Source of the DNA: Rana temporaria
Lineage: Eukaryota > Chordata > Amphibia > Anura > Ranidae
Direction of reading: 5' to 3'
DNA: 64,000 nt
NCBI RefSeq assembly: GCF_905171775.1
Contig: NC_053489.1
Location: 588,929,832 to 588,993,831, forward strand
In this document: positions 1 to 9,199 of the stretch, one piece after another
Layout: each line of letters opens with the position of its first letter
Numbering within the stretch: the first letter of the stretch is position 1
The notes under the pieces: model-generated
Told to the model about the DNA's origin: nothing
The model's input: the letters and a program-made list of their open reading frames with translations, nothing else
The model's database searches: none
Program-made: the position numbers and the translations under genes

Positions 1-57
1 TTCTGTTGCAGTTTCTACGTCCCATGCTTTTGATGACAAAGCTGCTATTACTGCATT
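1..57 (-). CDS. UBE2K: UBE2K coding exon 7, partial (UBA domain, cut by window edge)
   Basis: Nineteen codons, NAVIAALSSKAWDVETATE, follow a pyrimidine-rich acceptor (TTCTTCAG) in phase 0. This is the second half of the UBA domain. The final residues, stop codon and 3' UTR lie off the left edge. Relative to mammals there are Val-to-Ala and Ser-to-Ala changes. Confidence 0.93.
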
Positions 58-880
58 CTGAAGAAGAAAAGGAAAAGTAGTGAGAGTTGTAACAAATCAT
101 GCTTTGTGTTACAGTCAGTGGAGAACACAACTTATAAAAATTATATATAATTTTTTGGCCATACACCACCTCAAAACGATCTATATATTCCATGTTCTAC
201 TGGCTCCTTTTTACAAAAAAAAAAAAAAAAAGAAGATCACCTCTCAGTGATGTCAGAGACCCACCCACAGGTGTGAACTCCCAGCTCTGCAGGAGTCACT
301 AGCAGTGACATTACAAATGACTTGCACCACACACCCTCCCCTTTCTGTCCTCTCAGCCATTTAAAAAACTCCCAGCATTCCTCTTCCAGAATGCAAAGCA
401 CTCTGTGAATGGGCATGAGAGTTTTTGTCGTTCATCTTCCCCTCCTCCATTTACAGAATGCATTGCATTTTGGGAAAATAATAAAACTAGTTTTATTGAA
501 TGGACAGGAATTCTGAGTAACGCAAGTTACTCACAGTTGCTGCTAAATACCCCCCCCCCCCCCCCCGTTTAAAACTTCTGGTGGTGGGGGAGAAAAAGAG
601 TCCATCACTGTGAGGTGGGAGACACATAATTACACTGGTGCAGAACACTCAAAAACGTTTTTTTACTACACTTATGCTTCAATATATTTACTGATAGAAA
701 GTTGTAATTTTAAAAAACAATGCATAAGCTCTTTAAAAATCTCCCAGATAATATATGAAACCCCTTTGGTTAAATTCAGTATTACTACAAAAGTCATGGA
801 AACAGGATTTTTGTTACTCACTGTAAAATCCCTTTCTAGGAGTTTATTGAAAGACACCTCAACATTAATCTTGATTGTTG
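58..880. other. UBE2K intron 6, distal part; no recognised feature
   Basis: Ordinary AT-rich intron with a poly-A run near 217-232 and a poly-C run near 549-566. No coding or element signature was recognised. Confidence 0.5.
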
Positions 881-1259
881 GGTTATAGCGCCACCTTCAA
901 AAGAAGGGCCCTAGGCAGAAAAAGAAAAAAGAAAAGAATGCAGCCCTAAATGGTAGCTAAACCCCCCGTCATAAAGCAGTACCAAAAACACATGGCAGAG
1001 GGGTGAGTGTTGTGTCCTCCAATGAACTCAGAAAAAGGGATTTTATGACATATAACAAATACAGTTCTCTTACATTCACTGAAGGACACAGCTCGATATC
1101 AGTGTAGACCATAGAGACATCTCAAAGCAGTCTATCAATGAGGGGTGGGCAAGCATGAGGGGGGGGGGGAAACACACACACACACAAAAAAAACACTCCA
1201 GACACACACACAAAAAAAACACTCCAGAAGAGGAACATGCACCTCAAACGGTCACAAAA

Positions 1260-1800
1260 TCTTACAGCCAAAGCACGCATTCGTAGATGCCAAAACGTCT
1301 CCTTGTAATATTTTGTAAAAAGTATGAACAGATGACCAAGTAGCAACTTCGCACACCTGAGAAACAGACGCCTGGTGCTGGAAAACACAAGAAACACCAA
1401 TATCCCTGGTAGAATGTGCCGTGACAGAAAAGGGAGGAGATTGACCCCTCACGGCATAGGCCTGGATAACAAACTGTCTGATACAACGCTAAATTGTGGC
1501 AGAGGAAGCTGCCAAACCCTTATATGGACCTTCCGCAATCACAGAAACGAGTCCGGGCCATACGGAAGGAGCCCGTGGCAGACAGATATGATACACGTAC
1601 AGCCCATACCACATCCAGTACGCAAGGACAGAAGTATAATGTCCTCTTTCAGATGAAAACCAGACACCACCTTAACATGGTGTAAAGCCAAATACAGGGA
1701 TTTACAAGACAAGGCTGACAGCTTCGACGCATGGCAAGCAGAAGTGATGGTCACCAAAAAATTTGACTTTTTGGGAGATGGTCACTAAGGAAAAATCTTA
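1260..1800 (-). pseudogene. DIRS tyrosine recombinase remnant
   Basis: Frame-shifted minus-strand segments resemble the C-terminal half of a DIRS tyrosine recombinase. VTITSACHASKLSALSCKSL is found at about 1697-1757, and AHSTRDIGVSCVFQ through VATWSSVHTFYK at about 1290-1425. The His-x-x-Arg of the active site is still visible as HSTR. No open frame spans it, so it is dead. Confidence 0.7.
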
Positions 1801-2410
1801 TATTCTCAAAAGGGAGGCCTCTGCAGAACAGAAAGAACCAAGCTTAAGGTCCCATGGCTGCAAAGAAGACCGCACCAAAATTTGGCCCTTGATGGTACTC
1901 AAGGCCAGTTTCTGCTCAATGCCCCTTTGGAGAAAAGTGAAGACAGAACGTGCAAGTGTGTAAACCTGCAGTTTCACACCCTGAAATGTAAGCCTTCCAG
2001 GGATGGCAGATCTTCCAGGAAGTGGAACATGGTGAGAATTACTGAGGCCAACAACATCCCAGTCTTAGAACCTGGCTTTTAAAAGAGCAGCCATCAAACC
2101 CAGCAATGGTAAAGCAGGGTGGAATATATCGGAAGATTCTCATAAAGAGGTAGATACCAGGGGCCATCTGAGACCAGAGGCACCATGTTGGCGTATGAGG
2201 GCAATGCAGAGTCACCAGAATGACTTAAATCCCATCGGCCTCTTTCCTATACAACAAGCATGAGAGAAGCTTGAGAAGTAGGAAGGCATAAACGAAATGG
2301 TAATGGCTATACAACGCCACCAGAGCATCTGTTGCATCCCTTGTTCTCACCACAAACCTCAACACCTTCCTGTTAAGACAGGATACCAGGAGATCCACAT
2401 CTGAGGTGCC

Positions 2411-2740
2411 TCATCGAAGGCAAATCTGGTGGGAAACATCCAGATGCAGGGACCACTTTCCTTGGTCCAAAATGTGATCTGCCTGCCAATCTTCCAGGTC
2501 TAGAATGTAGATGGCAGAAAGGGACAGGGTGTGAAATTCCACCCACCAGAGAAAGTGAAAGGCCTCCAGTAGTGCCACAGAGCTTCCTGTTCCACCCTGG
2601 TGATTGACATTGGCTACCATCATGGTGCTGTCCGACTGGATCCACATGGTGCCTCCAAAAAGGTGCTCCGCCAATTGAGCCAGACCGCACATAGCTTCAG
2701 GACGTTGATAGGCAGCCGAGACTCCTCTGACGTTCAACAA
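2411..2740 (-). pseudogene. DIRS RNase H / MT-region remnant
   Basis: The minus-strand reading contains SDSTMMVANVNHQGGTGS and SLHLDVSHQICLR, which match the end of the DIRS RNase H domain and the start of the methyltransferase-like region. It is open for about 109 codons but isolated from the rest of pol. Confidence 0.7.
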
Positions 2741-2829
2741 CTTTTGGCAGACAACAGACCCAGCAATAGAAATAGGAGCTCAGGTTGCAACTGTCAGAAG
2801 ATTGGAAATGTATTCACACTATTACTACA

Positions 2830-3340
2830 AGTCTTCGGTCAATGTCAATATCCAGGAAAAAACCTCAGCACCTGATGGTATAGAACACCCTCTCCTCTAT
2901 ACAAGTTTTACCTCTTCCCTACTGAACGCTGTTCAACAGAAGGTGCACTCCTCCATATTTGGTGACAAATGTCCTATGATTCAGCAGTACTGGTGGCAGG
3001 TTCACCAGATTGTCTTACACCTATTCATATTCCAGCTAGTTTTCACCCGGCTCAATATCTGCCAAAAACGGTCTTAAAAAGGTTAGCCTTACACATCGTT
3101 AATGCAGCAAGAATATTCATTCCCACCCACTGGAGTAAAAAGTCATCGGCATCACTAGAAAAGTGGTTAACAAGTTTGGATAGCATGTCAGAAATTATGG
3201 CGTAGATCTACAATTCACAGAATAGGCTTGCTTAATTCACCAAGGTCTGAGCTTGCTGGAACCAAGTCAAAACCAGCATATAAAAAGGTTATATCCCAAT
3301 GAGAGCTGGGTATGCTGCAGTTATTCCTTATCCTCCAGAT
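2830..3340. other. Residual DIRS or intron sequence, unassigned
   Basis: Lies between the RNase H remnant and the hAT-like insertion, inside the DIRS limits. No protein similarity was recognised; it is presumably decayed pol/gag sequence. Confidence 0.4.
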
Positions 3341-3737
3341 CAGGGGTCTCCTAACTTTCTAAACAAAGGGCCAGTTTATTGTCCTTCAGACTTCGTGGGG
3401 GCCGGACTGTGGCCAGCGGGAATGGAAATTTTCCTGGCATTAATGGGAGTAAACATTGCCACATATGGTATGGGGGGGGGGGGGAACTGCCCCCATCTTT
3501 GTTATTATTGGGAAGAATAGTGCCCCGTTGTTGGTATCATTGGGAGGAATAGTATCCCACTGTTGGTATCGTTGGGATGAACAGCATCATATTGTTGGTA
3601 TCATTATGAGAGACGGTGCCCCATTGTTGATGGCAGAACAGCGTCTTGTATCAGTAGGAGGATGACTGCCCCAAGGACCAGATAAAGGCAAGCAAAGGGC
3701 CATATCTGGCCCTCGGGCCACAGTTTGGAGACCACTT
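3341..3737. mobile_element. hAT-like MITE with perfect 8-bp target duplication
   Basis: Imperfect terminal inverted repeats start CAGGGGTCTCC and end GGAGACCACTT. They are flanked by the identical octamer CTCCAGAT at 3333-3340 and 3738-3745, the 8-bp duplication typical of hAT transposases. The interior (about 3480-3620) holds a decayed tandem repeat built on TTGTTGGTATCATTGGGA. No transposase is present. Confidence 0.85.
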
Positions 3738-3911
3738 CTCCAGATTATCTTAGAGGACACACTATTAGGCTCAAGCATAGGGGCTCAAGCATAGGGGGAG
3801 TCCTGGTGAGTAGGCGCTCTCCCCCCTCCCTTCACCCTCAATCCCCTATTCCAATTTTATACCCCTTTTTTGTCTTTCCCCCTTCTTAGCTCCCACACTC
3901 TCCCCCAGAAT

Positions 3912-4367
3912 TGTGACAGTATTGGTATGATATCCCCGTCAAACAGTCCCTTCTTCCCATAACGAAAATCACCCAATACTCCACAAGTAGGAGTCCATGG
4001 AATCGCCCCAAATAGCCACACGAGTCCAGGCTTACTGCTAGAACAAGACAGCCTTTAATGCGTATAACACAGAGCTTATATGTGGTTACAACTGTTACAA
4101 TGACAATCTCCGCCCCCCTCACAGTGGGGGATCTTCAATACAGATCCTTTGAAATAAGGGTATCTCTTTGAACTAATCAGTATCTAGCCGGTTCGGCTCC
4201 GCTATGTTTAACCTGATCAGACACATTCCTTTATCAATTAACATTTAGAACAATACACACAAGAGAGTCAATTAACTCTTTGAAATAGGGAGCTGGCTGA
4301 GGAAGGGTCATTAACATATCAATAGTTTTAAACAAGCAGGGAGAAATACACTGAAGCATCCTTCACA
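3912..4367 (-). repeat. 3' LTR of the gag-HEXIM element
   Basis: Direct copy of 6494-6953 with about 99% identity by eye. It is immediately preceded (minus strand) by the polypurine tract at about 4368-4392. Confidence 0.92.
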
Positions 4368-4392
4368 ATGGCCCCCCTTTTTCTCCCTGCTT
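4368..4392 (-). other. Polypurine tract
   Basis: The minus strand reads GCAGGGAGAAAAAGGGGGGC then CAT directly before the 3' LTR. It is the expected plus-strand primer of reverse transcription, so the internal region is complete at this end. Confidence 0.8.
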
Positions 4393-4750
4393 CCGGCAAC
4401 CCGGTTGGACCTTTCCTGGTCCAGTAGGGTTGACGGGTTCAGAGCTTTTAGTCCGAGGTTAACTCCGTTTGGCGTGACTGACCTCCCTTGGCAACTGCTT
4501 CCGACTAAGGTATGCCACCGGGTCGTCAGATCACACGCCGGTCAGTCCCCAAGTCTTTGTGCGATCTGCAGAGTCACCAGAAGTCAGTGTGAAGACGGCG
4601 AATGGGTCTGTGCGCCGCCATCTAGGTGTCCCGCTATGGGAGGGGGCAGGTTATGGCTCTGAAGTGACAATCACAGGAGATTCATAAAAAGAAAAAGTTA
4701 TATTTGTTGAAATGCTGTAGCTCTGGTGCTCAGAGTCCGGGGGGGGGGAA
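4393..4750 (-). other. 3' untranslated part of the gag-HEXIM element
   Basis: Between the HEXIM stop codon and the purine tract. No pol or env similarity is visible. It includes CpG-rich stretches (about 4400-4640) unlike the flanking intron. Confidence 0.6.
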
Positions 4751-5533
4751 TCAGTGCCCCATAGGGTCAGCCACCCTCTGCTCCCTCCGCAGCCGCCGGT
4801 TCTCCTCTTTGAGCTTCTCCAGCTCCATCTCCAGTTCATGGAGCCTGGGGGGGTCAGCCTGCTGTGACCTCAGGTGGTTGTTCTCCATGCGGCTTATGCA
4901 CTCCTCCAGCTCTATGTACTCACGGATCAGCTCCTGCTTGCTCATGTCCTGCAGGCTCTCCACGTGGTCCATCATCAGGAACTGGGTGGTGGTGTAAGGG
5001 GCCACCGGTGGGCCCTTGGCGAACATCTCGGCCCGCATCTGGGACACCCGCTGCGACTCCCTCTCCTCCAGTCGCTTCTTCTCCTCCCAGGTCAGCTTGT
5101 TATACGGCTTCCAGGACCTCTTCTTCTTGGGGGGTAGCCGGCGGTGCCTCTTTCTGCCCAGCTCCCTCCAGGGCCCCTCCGGCTCATGGCTGTTGCCCAT
5201 GACCAGCTGACAATGGTGTTCCCTGTTGTCCGTAATAACAGATTGTACCGTGAGGACTTCGTAAAGGGTGTCCAATGGTTCTTCCTGACCCAGCTCCTGG
5301 AGATCCCAAGCCGAGTCTACACAATGGGCTGCTGCTGGTGGGCGGTACCCAGGTTGAGACCAATTTGACCTGGTGTTGTCCTTCATGGGGCAATTCTGCT
5401 TGAAGTGACCCAGCTGTTTGCACCGGAAGCAGCGTTGTTCGTTGTCCTCCTGGCGTGGATAGCGAGGGCTAGATGTCATCGGTCTGTTAGGAGGTTGGTA
5501 TCTAGCGGCTGGTGGGTGTGAGGGCACCGTTGG
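4751..5533 (-). CDS. Gag zinc knuckle fused to HEXIM1/2-like P-TEFb-inhibitor segment
   Basis: The open frame (258 codons counted from the GTG at 5527) is in the same frame as the capsid region upstream, separated by one TGA. Residues 33-46 are a CX2CX4HX4C zinc knuckle (CFRCKQLGHFKQNC). Residues about 86-112 (ending HHCQLVMGN) look like the first few residues of a protease, and there the retroviral frame ends. Residues about 119-250 match HEXIM in order: arginine-rich RNA-binding motif (ELGRKRHRR, then PPKKKRSWKPY), conserved KLTWEEKKRLEE, MRAEMFAKGPPVAPYTT, TQFLM, then the dimerising coiled coil (SLQDMSKQELIREYIELEE ... ELEMELEKLKEENRRL). Cellular HEXIM binds 7SK RNA and inhibits CDK9/cyclin T. 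Here the central acidic segment is missing and PYNT reads PYTT. A few residues follow before TGA at 4751. Calling it a captured host gene is inference from homology plus the LTR, primer-site and purine-tract context. Confidence 0.9.
   Translation of the reverse strand, partial: PTVPSHPPAARYQPPNRPMTSSPRYPRQEDNEQRCFRCKQLGHFKQNCPMKDNTRSNWSQPGYRPPAAAHCVDSAWDLQELGQEEPLDTLYEVLTVQSVITDNREHHCQLVMGNSHEPEGPWRELGRKRHRRLPPKKKRSWKPYNKLTWEEKKRLEERESQRVSQMRAEMFAKGPPVAPYTTTQFLMMDHVESLQDMSKQELIREYIELEECISRMENNHLRSQQADPPRLHELEMELEKLKEENRRLRREQRVADPMGH
4778..5173 (-). other. HEXIM-like segment (ARM, PYNT-like box, coiled coil)
   Basis: Sub-feature marking only the HEXIM-homologous codons. The arginine-rich motif lies at about 5173-5105, the WEEKK/FAKG/PYTT block at about 5092-4970, and the coiled coil at about 4958-4778. 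Alignment with human HEXIM1 recalled from general knowledge gives clearly more than half identity across the block. About 60 residues between TQFLM..DH and ESLQ.MSKQEL are absent. Confidence 0.9.
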
Positions 5534-6493
5534 TCATGGAGGTTGTACCCGTGGTGTGACCTGGTTTGTCTTGCGAGTATCCGCATATTCATCCGCCAAC
5601 TTCGCGGCCTCTGGTAGAGTCATGGGCCTGCGATCTCTCACCCAATCTTTGACATCCGTCTGGATGTGATTGTAAAATTGCTCCAGGAGCATTAGTTGCA
5701 AAATGTCCTCTGCGGTGGTGGACTGGCTGCTGTTAACCCAGTTAGAGGCCGACAGGGATAACTGGCATGCCCATTCCGCGTAAGAGTTTTCCGTGGTTTT
5801 GCGTGAGTCCCTGAACTTCTGTCGGTGGGACTCTGGGGTTACTGCATAACGAGCCAGGAGCACTTCTTTAACCCTGGCGTAGCTATGGATATCCTGATCT
5901 GGCACGGTCCGGAAAGCATCAGAAGCTTTGCCTGACAGTATTGAAACCCACTCTCCTCTAGCTATTCGGTGCAGGTTACATTGTCGCTCAAAATCTGCCA
6001 GGTAGTTATCAATCTCACAGTCCTTTTCATCAAAAGCTTTAAAAGCACTAAACGGAATCTTCCTTGCGTCTGCTGTGCTGTACTCACTGTTTGGAGGATG
6101 TGCGGCTGCTTGTTGGACTGCTGCCAGTTTTAACTGTAGTTCTGCATCTCTTATTTGTTTATCCTTCTGTAGCTCTGCGTTTACTAACAGGTCCATCACT
6201 TTCAGCACCACATCCGCCGTTGGGTTCGGACCGAACCATGCTAGCTTCTCTCTCTCTCATTAGCTTGTTGGCTGGCGATTTCTCCTCCTGAATCACTGGT
6301 GTCTCCATCTCTTGTACTGCTGGCGTTGCTGCAACCAAGTTCTCCTGGTCTAGCTCCATTAATTCTGCTATGATGACCCGCTTGGTTTTGTTGCTAGCAA
6401 TCCTTCCACGAACTTCCAGTAGTTCTTCCAGTGTCTGCTTGGAATCCGGGTATAAAGGAGAGTAGAAGGGAAAATCCCACTGCTGCCACCAAT
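5534..6493 (-). pseudogene. Gag N-terminal and capsid (SCAN-like) region, with one frameshift and one in-frame stop
   Basis: The leader frame, read from the 5' LTR edge, includes a SAP-like stretch (LEELLEVRGRI... ELMELDQ, about 6330-6430). Near 6225-6232 the frame shifts by one base, apparently through an extra G, and reading continues in the frame that ends at 5534. That 225-codon stretch holds a capsid-like region (FDEKDCEIDNYLADFERQC) and, at its residues about 125-212, a SCAN-like helical domain (HRQKFRDS ... YAEWACQL ... LEQFYNHI ... EAAKLADEYAD). SCAN domains are known to derive from Gmr1-type Gypsy Gag, which supports a Metaviridae origin. A single TGA at 5534-5536 separates it from the zinc-knuckle/HEXIM part in the same frame. 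With two lesions this copy is probably not functional; related copies may be intact. Confidence 0.85.
6474..6492 (-). other. Primer-binding site, tRNA-Leu-like
   Basis: Two bases inside the 5' LTR the minus strand reads TGGTGGCAGCAGTGGGA. This resembles the complement of a tRNA-Leu 3' end with about two mismatches (comparison from memory). Confidence 0.6.
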
Positions 6494-6953
6494 TGTGACG
6501 GTATTGGTATGATATCCCCGTCAAACAGTCCCTTCTTCCCATAACGAAAATCACCCAATACTCCACAAGTAGGAGTCCATGGAATCGCCCCAAATAGCCA
6601 CACATGAGTCCAGGCTTACTGCTAGAACAAGACAGCCTTTAATGCGTATAACACAGAGCTTATATGTGGTTACAACTGTTACAATGACAATCTCCGCCCC
6701 CCTCACACAGTGGGGGATCTTCAATACAGATCTTTTGAAATAAGGGTATCTCTTTGAACTAATCAGTATCTAGCCGGTTCGGCTCCGCTATGTTTAACCT
6801 GATCAGACACATTCCTTTATCAATTAACATTTAGAACAATACACACAAGAGAGTCAATTAACTCTTTGAAATAGGGAGCTGGCTGAGGAAGGGTCATTAA
6901 CATATCAATAGTTTTAAACAAGCAGGGAGAATTACACTGAAGCATCCTTCACA
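6494..6953 (-). repeat. 5' LTR of the gag-HEXIM element
   Basis: On the minus strand it runs TGTGAAGGATGC to CCGTCACA. It carries a TATA-like ACATATAAGC near 6655-6670 and an ATTAAA polyadenylation-like signal near 6640. It is near-identical to 3912-4367; differences are a few substitutions and two 2-bp indels. Confidence 0.92.
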
Positions 6954-7244
6954 CCCCCCCTCCTTTTTTTTATCCTTGATGCTCTTCATTATTTCACCTT
7001 TCTGGAATTTGTTCTGATGTTATCCACAGGAATTAAATACATCTGTGTCTGTCACTTCATAGCATCTTTTTGCAAATTACTCTGGGCTGTTTTGCATTGT
7101 TCTGCTTGCTTGGAATTATTTGTGTACTGTTCCTGAATGCTTGTACTGCACAAATGGTTGGCCACCAATTAAGGCTGCCCATAGGCAGTGATGAATTCTT
7201 TTTTTCTGCCTGATGTCCTACTACTGAAGGTGGTGCTATAACCC

Positions 7245-8487
7245 TATGGTCAAGATTGAAATCGAGCCGTGTACTTAATGAACACAAGCAGAATAATTCT
7301 TTAGTTCCACGAATGTATTTACCGTATTTTTCGGACCATAAGACGCACTTTTTCCCCCCAAAAATGTGGGGGAAAATGTCTCTGCGTCGTATAGTCCAAA
7401 TGCACATCAGGCCCCGCCCCCTCGCCACTGCCGGGGGAAAAAAGCCCCCCCCCCACCTGTACTTCCGAGTCCCTGTTCCCACGGCCTCCTCCCGCACAGA
7501 TAAAATATCACATTCAGTGCACACTTGTTGCCGGGGTCTGGGAGTCAGGATGAGTATTGAGAAGGGGAAATCATGCTGCCCCACTATGCAGCGCGACATG
7601 CAGCCCAGACTGAGGTAGGACACTATGGTAAGCGGAGAGTGGGGAGGAGTGTATGGCAGCCAAGAAGTGAGTGGATGGAAGGCTGTGCAGTCTCCTAATG
7701 CTGTGTTTGGAGGACAGGTGACAGCCCGCTCTGCTTGGACTTGTAGTGCCTGTGTGGGGGGCTTCATTTAGCATTGTTACCAGCTGAGATTTGTGCTCAC
7801 TCTATTCTGAACAGCGAGGCAAGGTACTTGGGTAGGTGTCACTAGCTAGGCCATGTTCACTTCGTCAAAGAAATGCAGACTCTGAAGAGTGCAATACCTT
7901 TCAATGCCTGTCTGATTTTAGAGGTCAGCTAGACATGCAAGCATGATCCTAACACTGTGTGGTAGAAACAATCTTCGGAAAACTCCATTAATGTATATGT
8001 TGGCACTGCAGAGATTTCAAGTCTTTGTAAATGGAAGAAGAGTGAAGAGTGGCTGGGAGGATGCTGGAGTAACCCGCTTATCATCAGGGTTTTCTAACCT
8101 GTCTGATTGCTAGTTTCTCAAACAGTGACCAGCTTGCTGTGTTTGCAGACATCCACAGAAATCAAAGCAAGACACTTTACAATAATATTTTTGAATTTGT
8201 AAGGAAGCACATATTTACAAAAAAATTGCATTAGCCCTGTTCCCACTAGTACAATATGTGGTGCATCTGCCATCACGCCGCAATGCACGACAATAGAAAT
8301 ACCAGTATTCTCTATTATTTCTGTTTACATTAATGCAACATGGTGCAATGCAATTGCACGAATGTAAACCTGAGCTTCCGTTTCTTCCGATTTTAGGGAC
8401 CTAAATATGCATTGTTTATAAGATGTATGACTTTTTGATATATAGTTTAGAAAGGAGTGTGCACATTTAAAAACAAAATAATACTGC
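7245..8487. other. Intron with a partial DNA-transposon fossil near 7321-7410
   Basis: Positions 7321-7410 carry ACCGTATTTTTCGGACCATA then AGACGCAC and an inverted partner (GCGTCGTATAGTCC). This is a terminal motif common in vertebrate DNA-transposon fossils; the class is not assigned. The rest shows nothing recognisable. A 236-codon minus-strand frame here (7057-7767) crosses the DIRS terminus and this fossil and is not a gene. Confidence 0.5.
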
Positions 8488-8946
8488 TTAAAGGGTCACT
8501 AAAGGAAAAAAAATATTTTGCTGAAATTAGTGTTTTCAGGGTATAGAGACATAAAAGTTAACTGATTCCTTTTAAAAATGATTAAAAATAGATTAAATTC
8601 AATCATATAATGTACCTGCAGTTTCACTTTTGTTTTTAAACTGGTTTCATGTTTCTGTGAAGTAAAGAGACCCACAGAACAAAAACAAACAAATCCAGGG
8701 CAGGGTTTTGTTTTTAAAATGAATCTGATTGGTTCTGGGGGGTTTTAGACACACAGCTTGGACCACAGTGAAAAGCTGCCATGAGATTTTTCATAAGGAG
8801 CCAGACAAGCAGGAAGTGTGGAGATCACAGCAGAATTACAGCAACTTCAAAGCAAAAACGAACAATTAGGACATGAAACCAGTACTGCAGAAAGGTAAAA
8901 GAAGCTATTTAGCAAAAAAAAAATGTTTCCTTTAGTGACCCTTTAA
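8488..8946. mobile_element. TTAA-flanked MITE (Kolobok/T2-like)
   Basis: Terminal inverted repeats TTAAAGGGTCACTAAAGGAA and its complement end at TTAA duplications (8488-8491 and 8943-8946). The same family recurs at 43132-43599. TTAA targets plus TTAAAGG ends fit Kolobok/T2 MITEs described from Xenopus; class assignment is inference. Confidence 0.8.
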
Positions 8947-9199
8947 GGTTATCCATCATCCACATTATAGCAAGAATTCCCCAGGGTAGGGAACAAAAGA
9001 GTTTATATGTCATGAAATCTGCTTCTCCCATATAAACTGAAGAATTTCCTTGGATAAGAGCTCAAGCACTGCAGATATTCAGCAAGTCCAGTTTTATTTT
9101 ATACACACACAATAAGTTCCACCGGTGTATGTGTGTCAGTGTCCATAATTATTTCCCTTATCCTTGTATGTTGTGTTCTTTAAGATGAACATCCAACAG

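Larger units (their letters stand above)
3912..6953 (-). mobile_element. Non-autonomous LTR retrotransposon carrying a Gag-HEXIM fusion
   Basis: Two direct repeats of about 456-460 bp (3912-4367 and 6494-6953) begin TG and end CA when read on the minus strand. They flank 2,126 bp of internal sequence. Next to the 5' LTR (the right one) is a tRNA-Leu-like primer-binding site. Next to the 3' LTR is a purine tract, GGGAGAAAAAGGGGGGCC. The internal region encodes a Gag with SCAN-like capsid and CCHC knuckle, then a HEXIM1/2-like segment, with no protease, RT or integrase. The LTRs differ at only a handful of positions, so the insertion is recent. No clean target duplication was found. It sits in UBE2K intron 6, in the sense direction, inside an older DIRS element. 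Confidence 0.92.
881..7244 (-). mobile_element. Decayed DIRS-type retrotransposon hosting nested insertions
   Basis: Inverted terminal repeats are recognisable: the left end (about 881, GGTTATAGCGCCACCTTCAA) is the reverse complement, with drift, of the right end (about 7220-7244). Minus-strand fragments match DIRS proteins. An RNase H piece at about 2411-2740 contains SDSTMMVANVNHQGGTGS. A tyrosine-recombinase C-terminus at about 1260-1450 contains AHSTRD and ATWSSVHTFYK. Stops and frameshifts are many. The order (recombinase left, RNase H to its right) fits a minus-strand element. A hAT-like MITE (3341-3737) and the gag-HEXIM LTR element (3912-6953) inserted later. Limits are good to about 10 bp. 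Confidence 0.75.

Noticed and set aside
4864..5368. Several plus-strand ORFs of 64-112 aa
   Set aside because: Antisense shadows of the Gag-HEXIM frame.
4751..5527. HEXIM-like ORF as an ordinary host HEXIM gene or processed HEXIM pseudogene
   Set aside because: It is in frame with a Gag zinc knuckle, lacks its own N-terminus and start context, and lies inside LTRs with PBS and PPT. No poly-A or duplication marks a LINE-made pseudogene.
7057..7767. 236-codon minus-strand open frame
   Set aside because: Runs across the DIRS terminal repeat, a DNA-transposon fossil and unrelated flank. Low-complexity composition and no recognisable domain.
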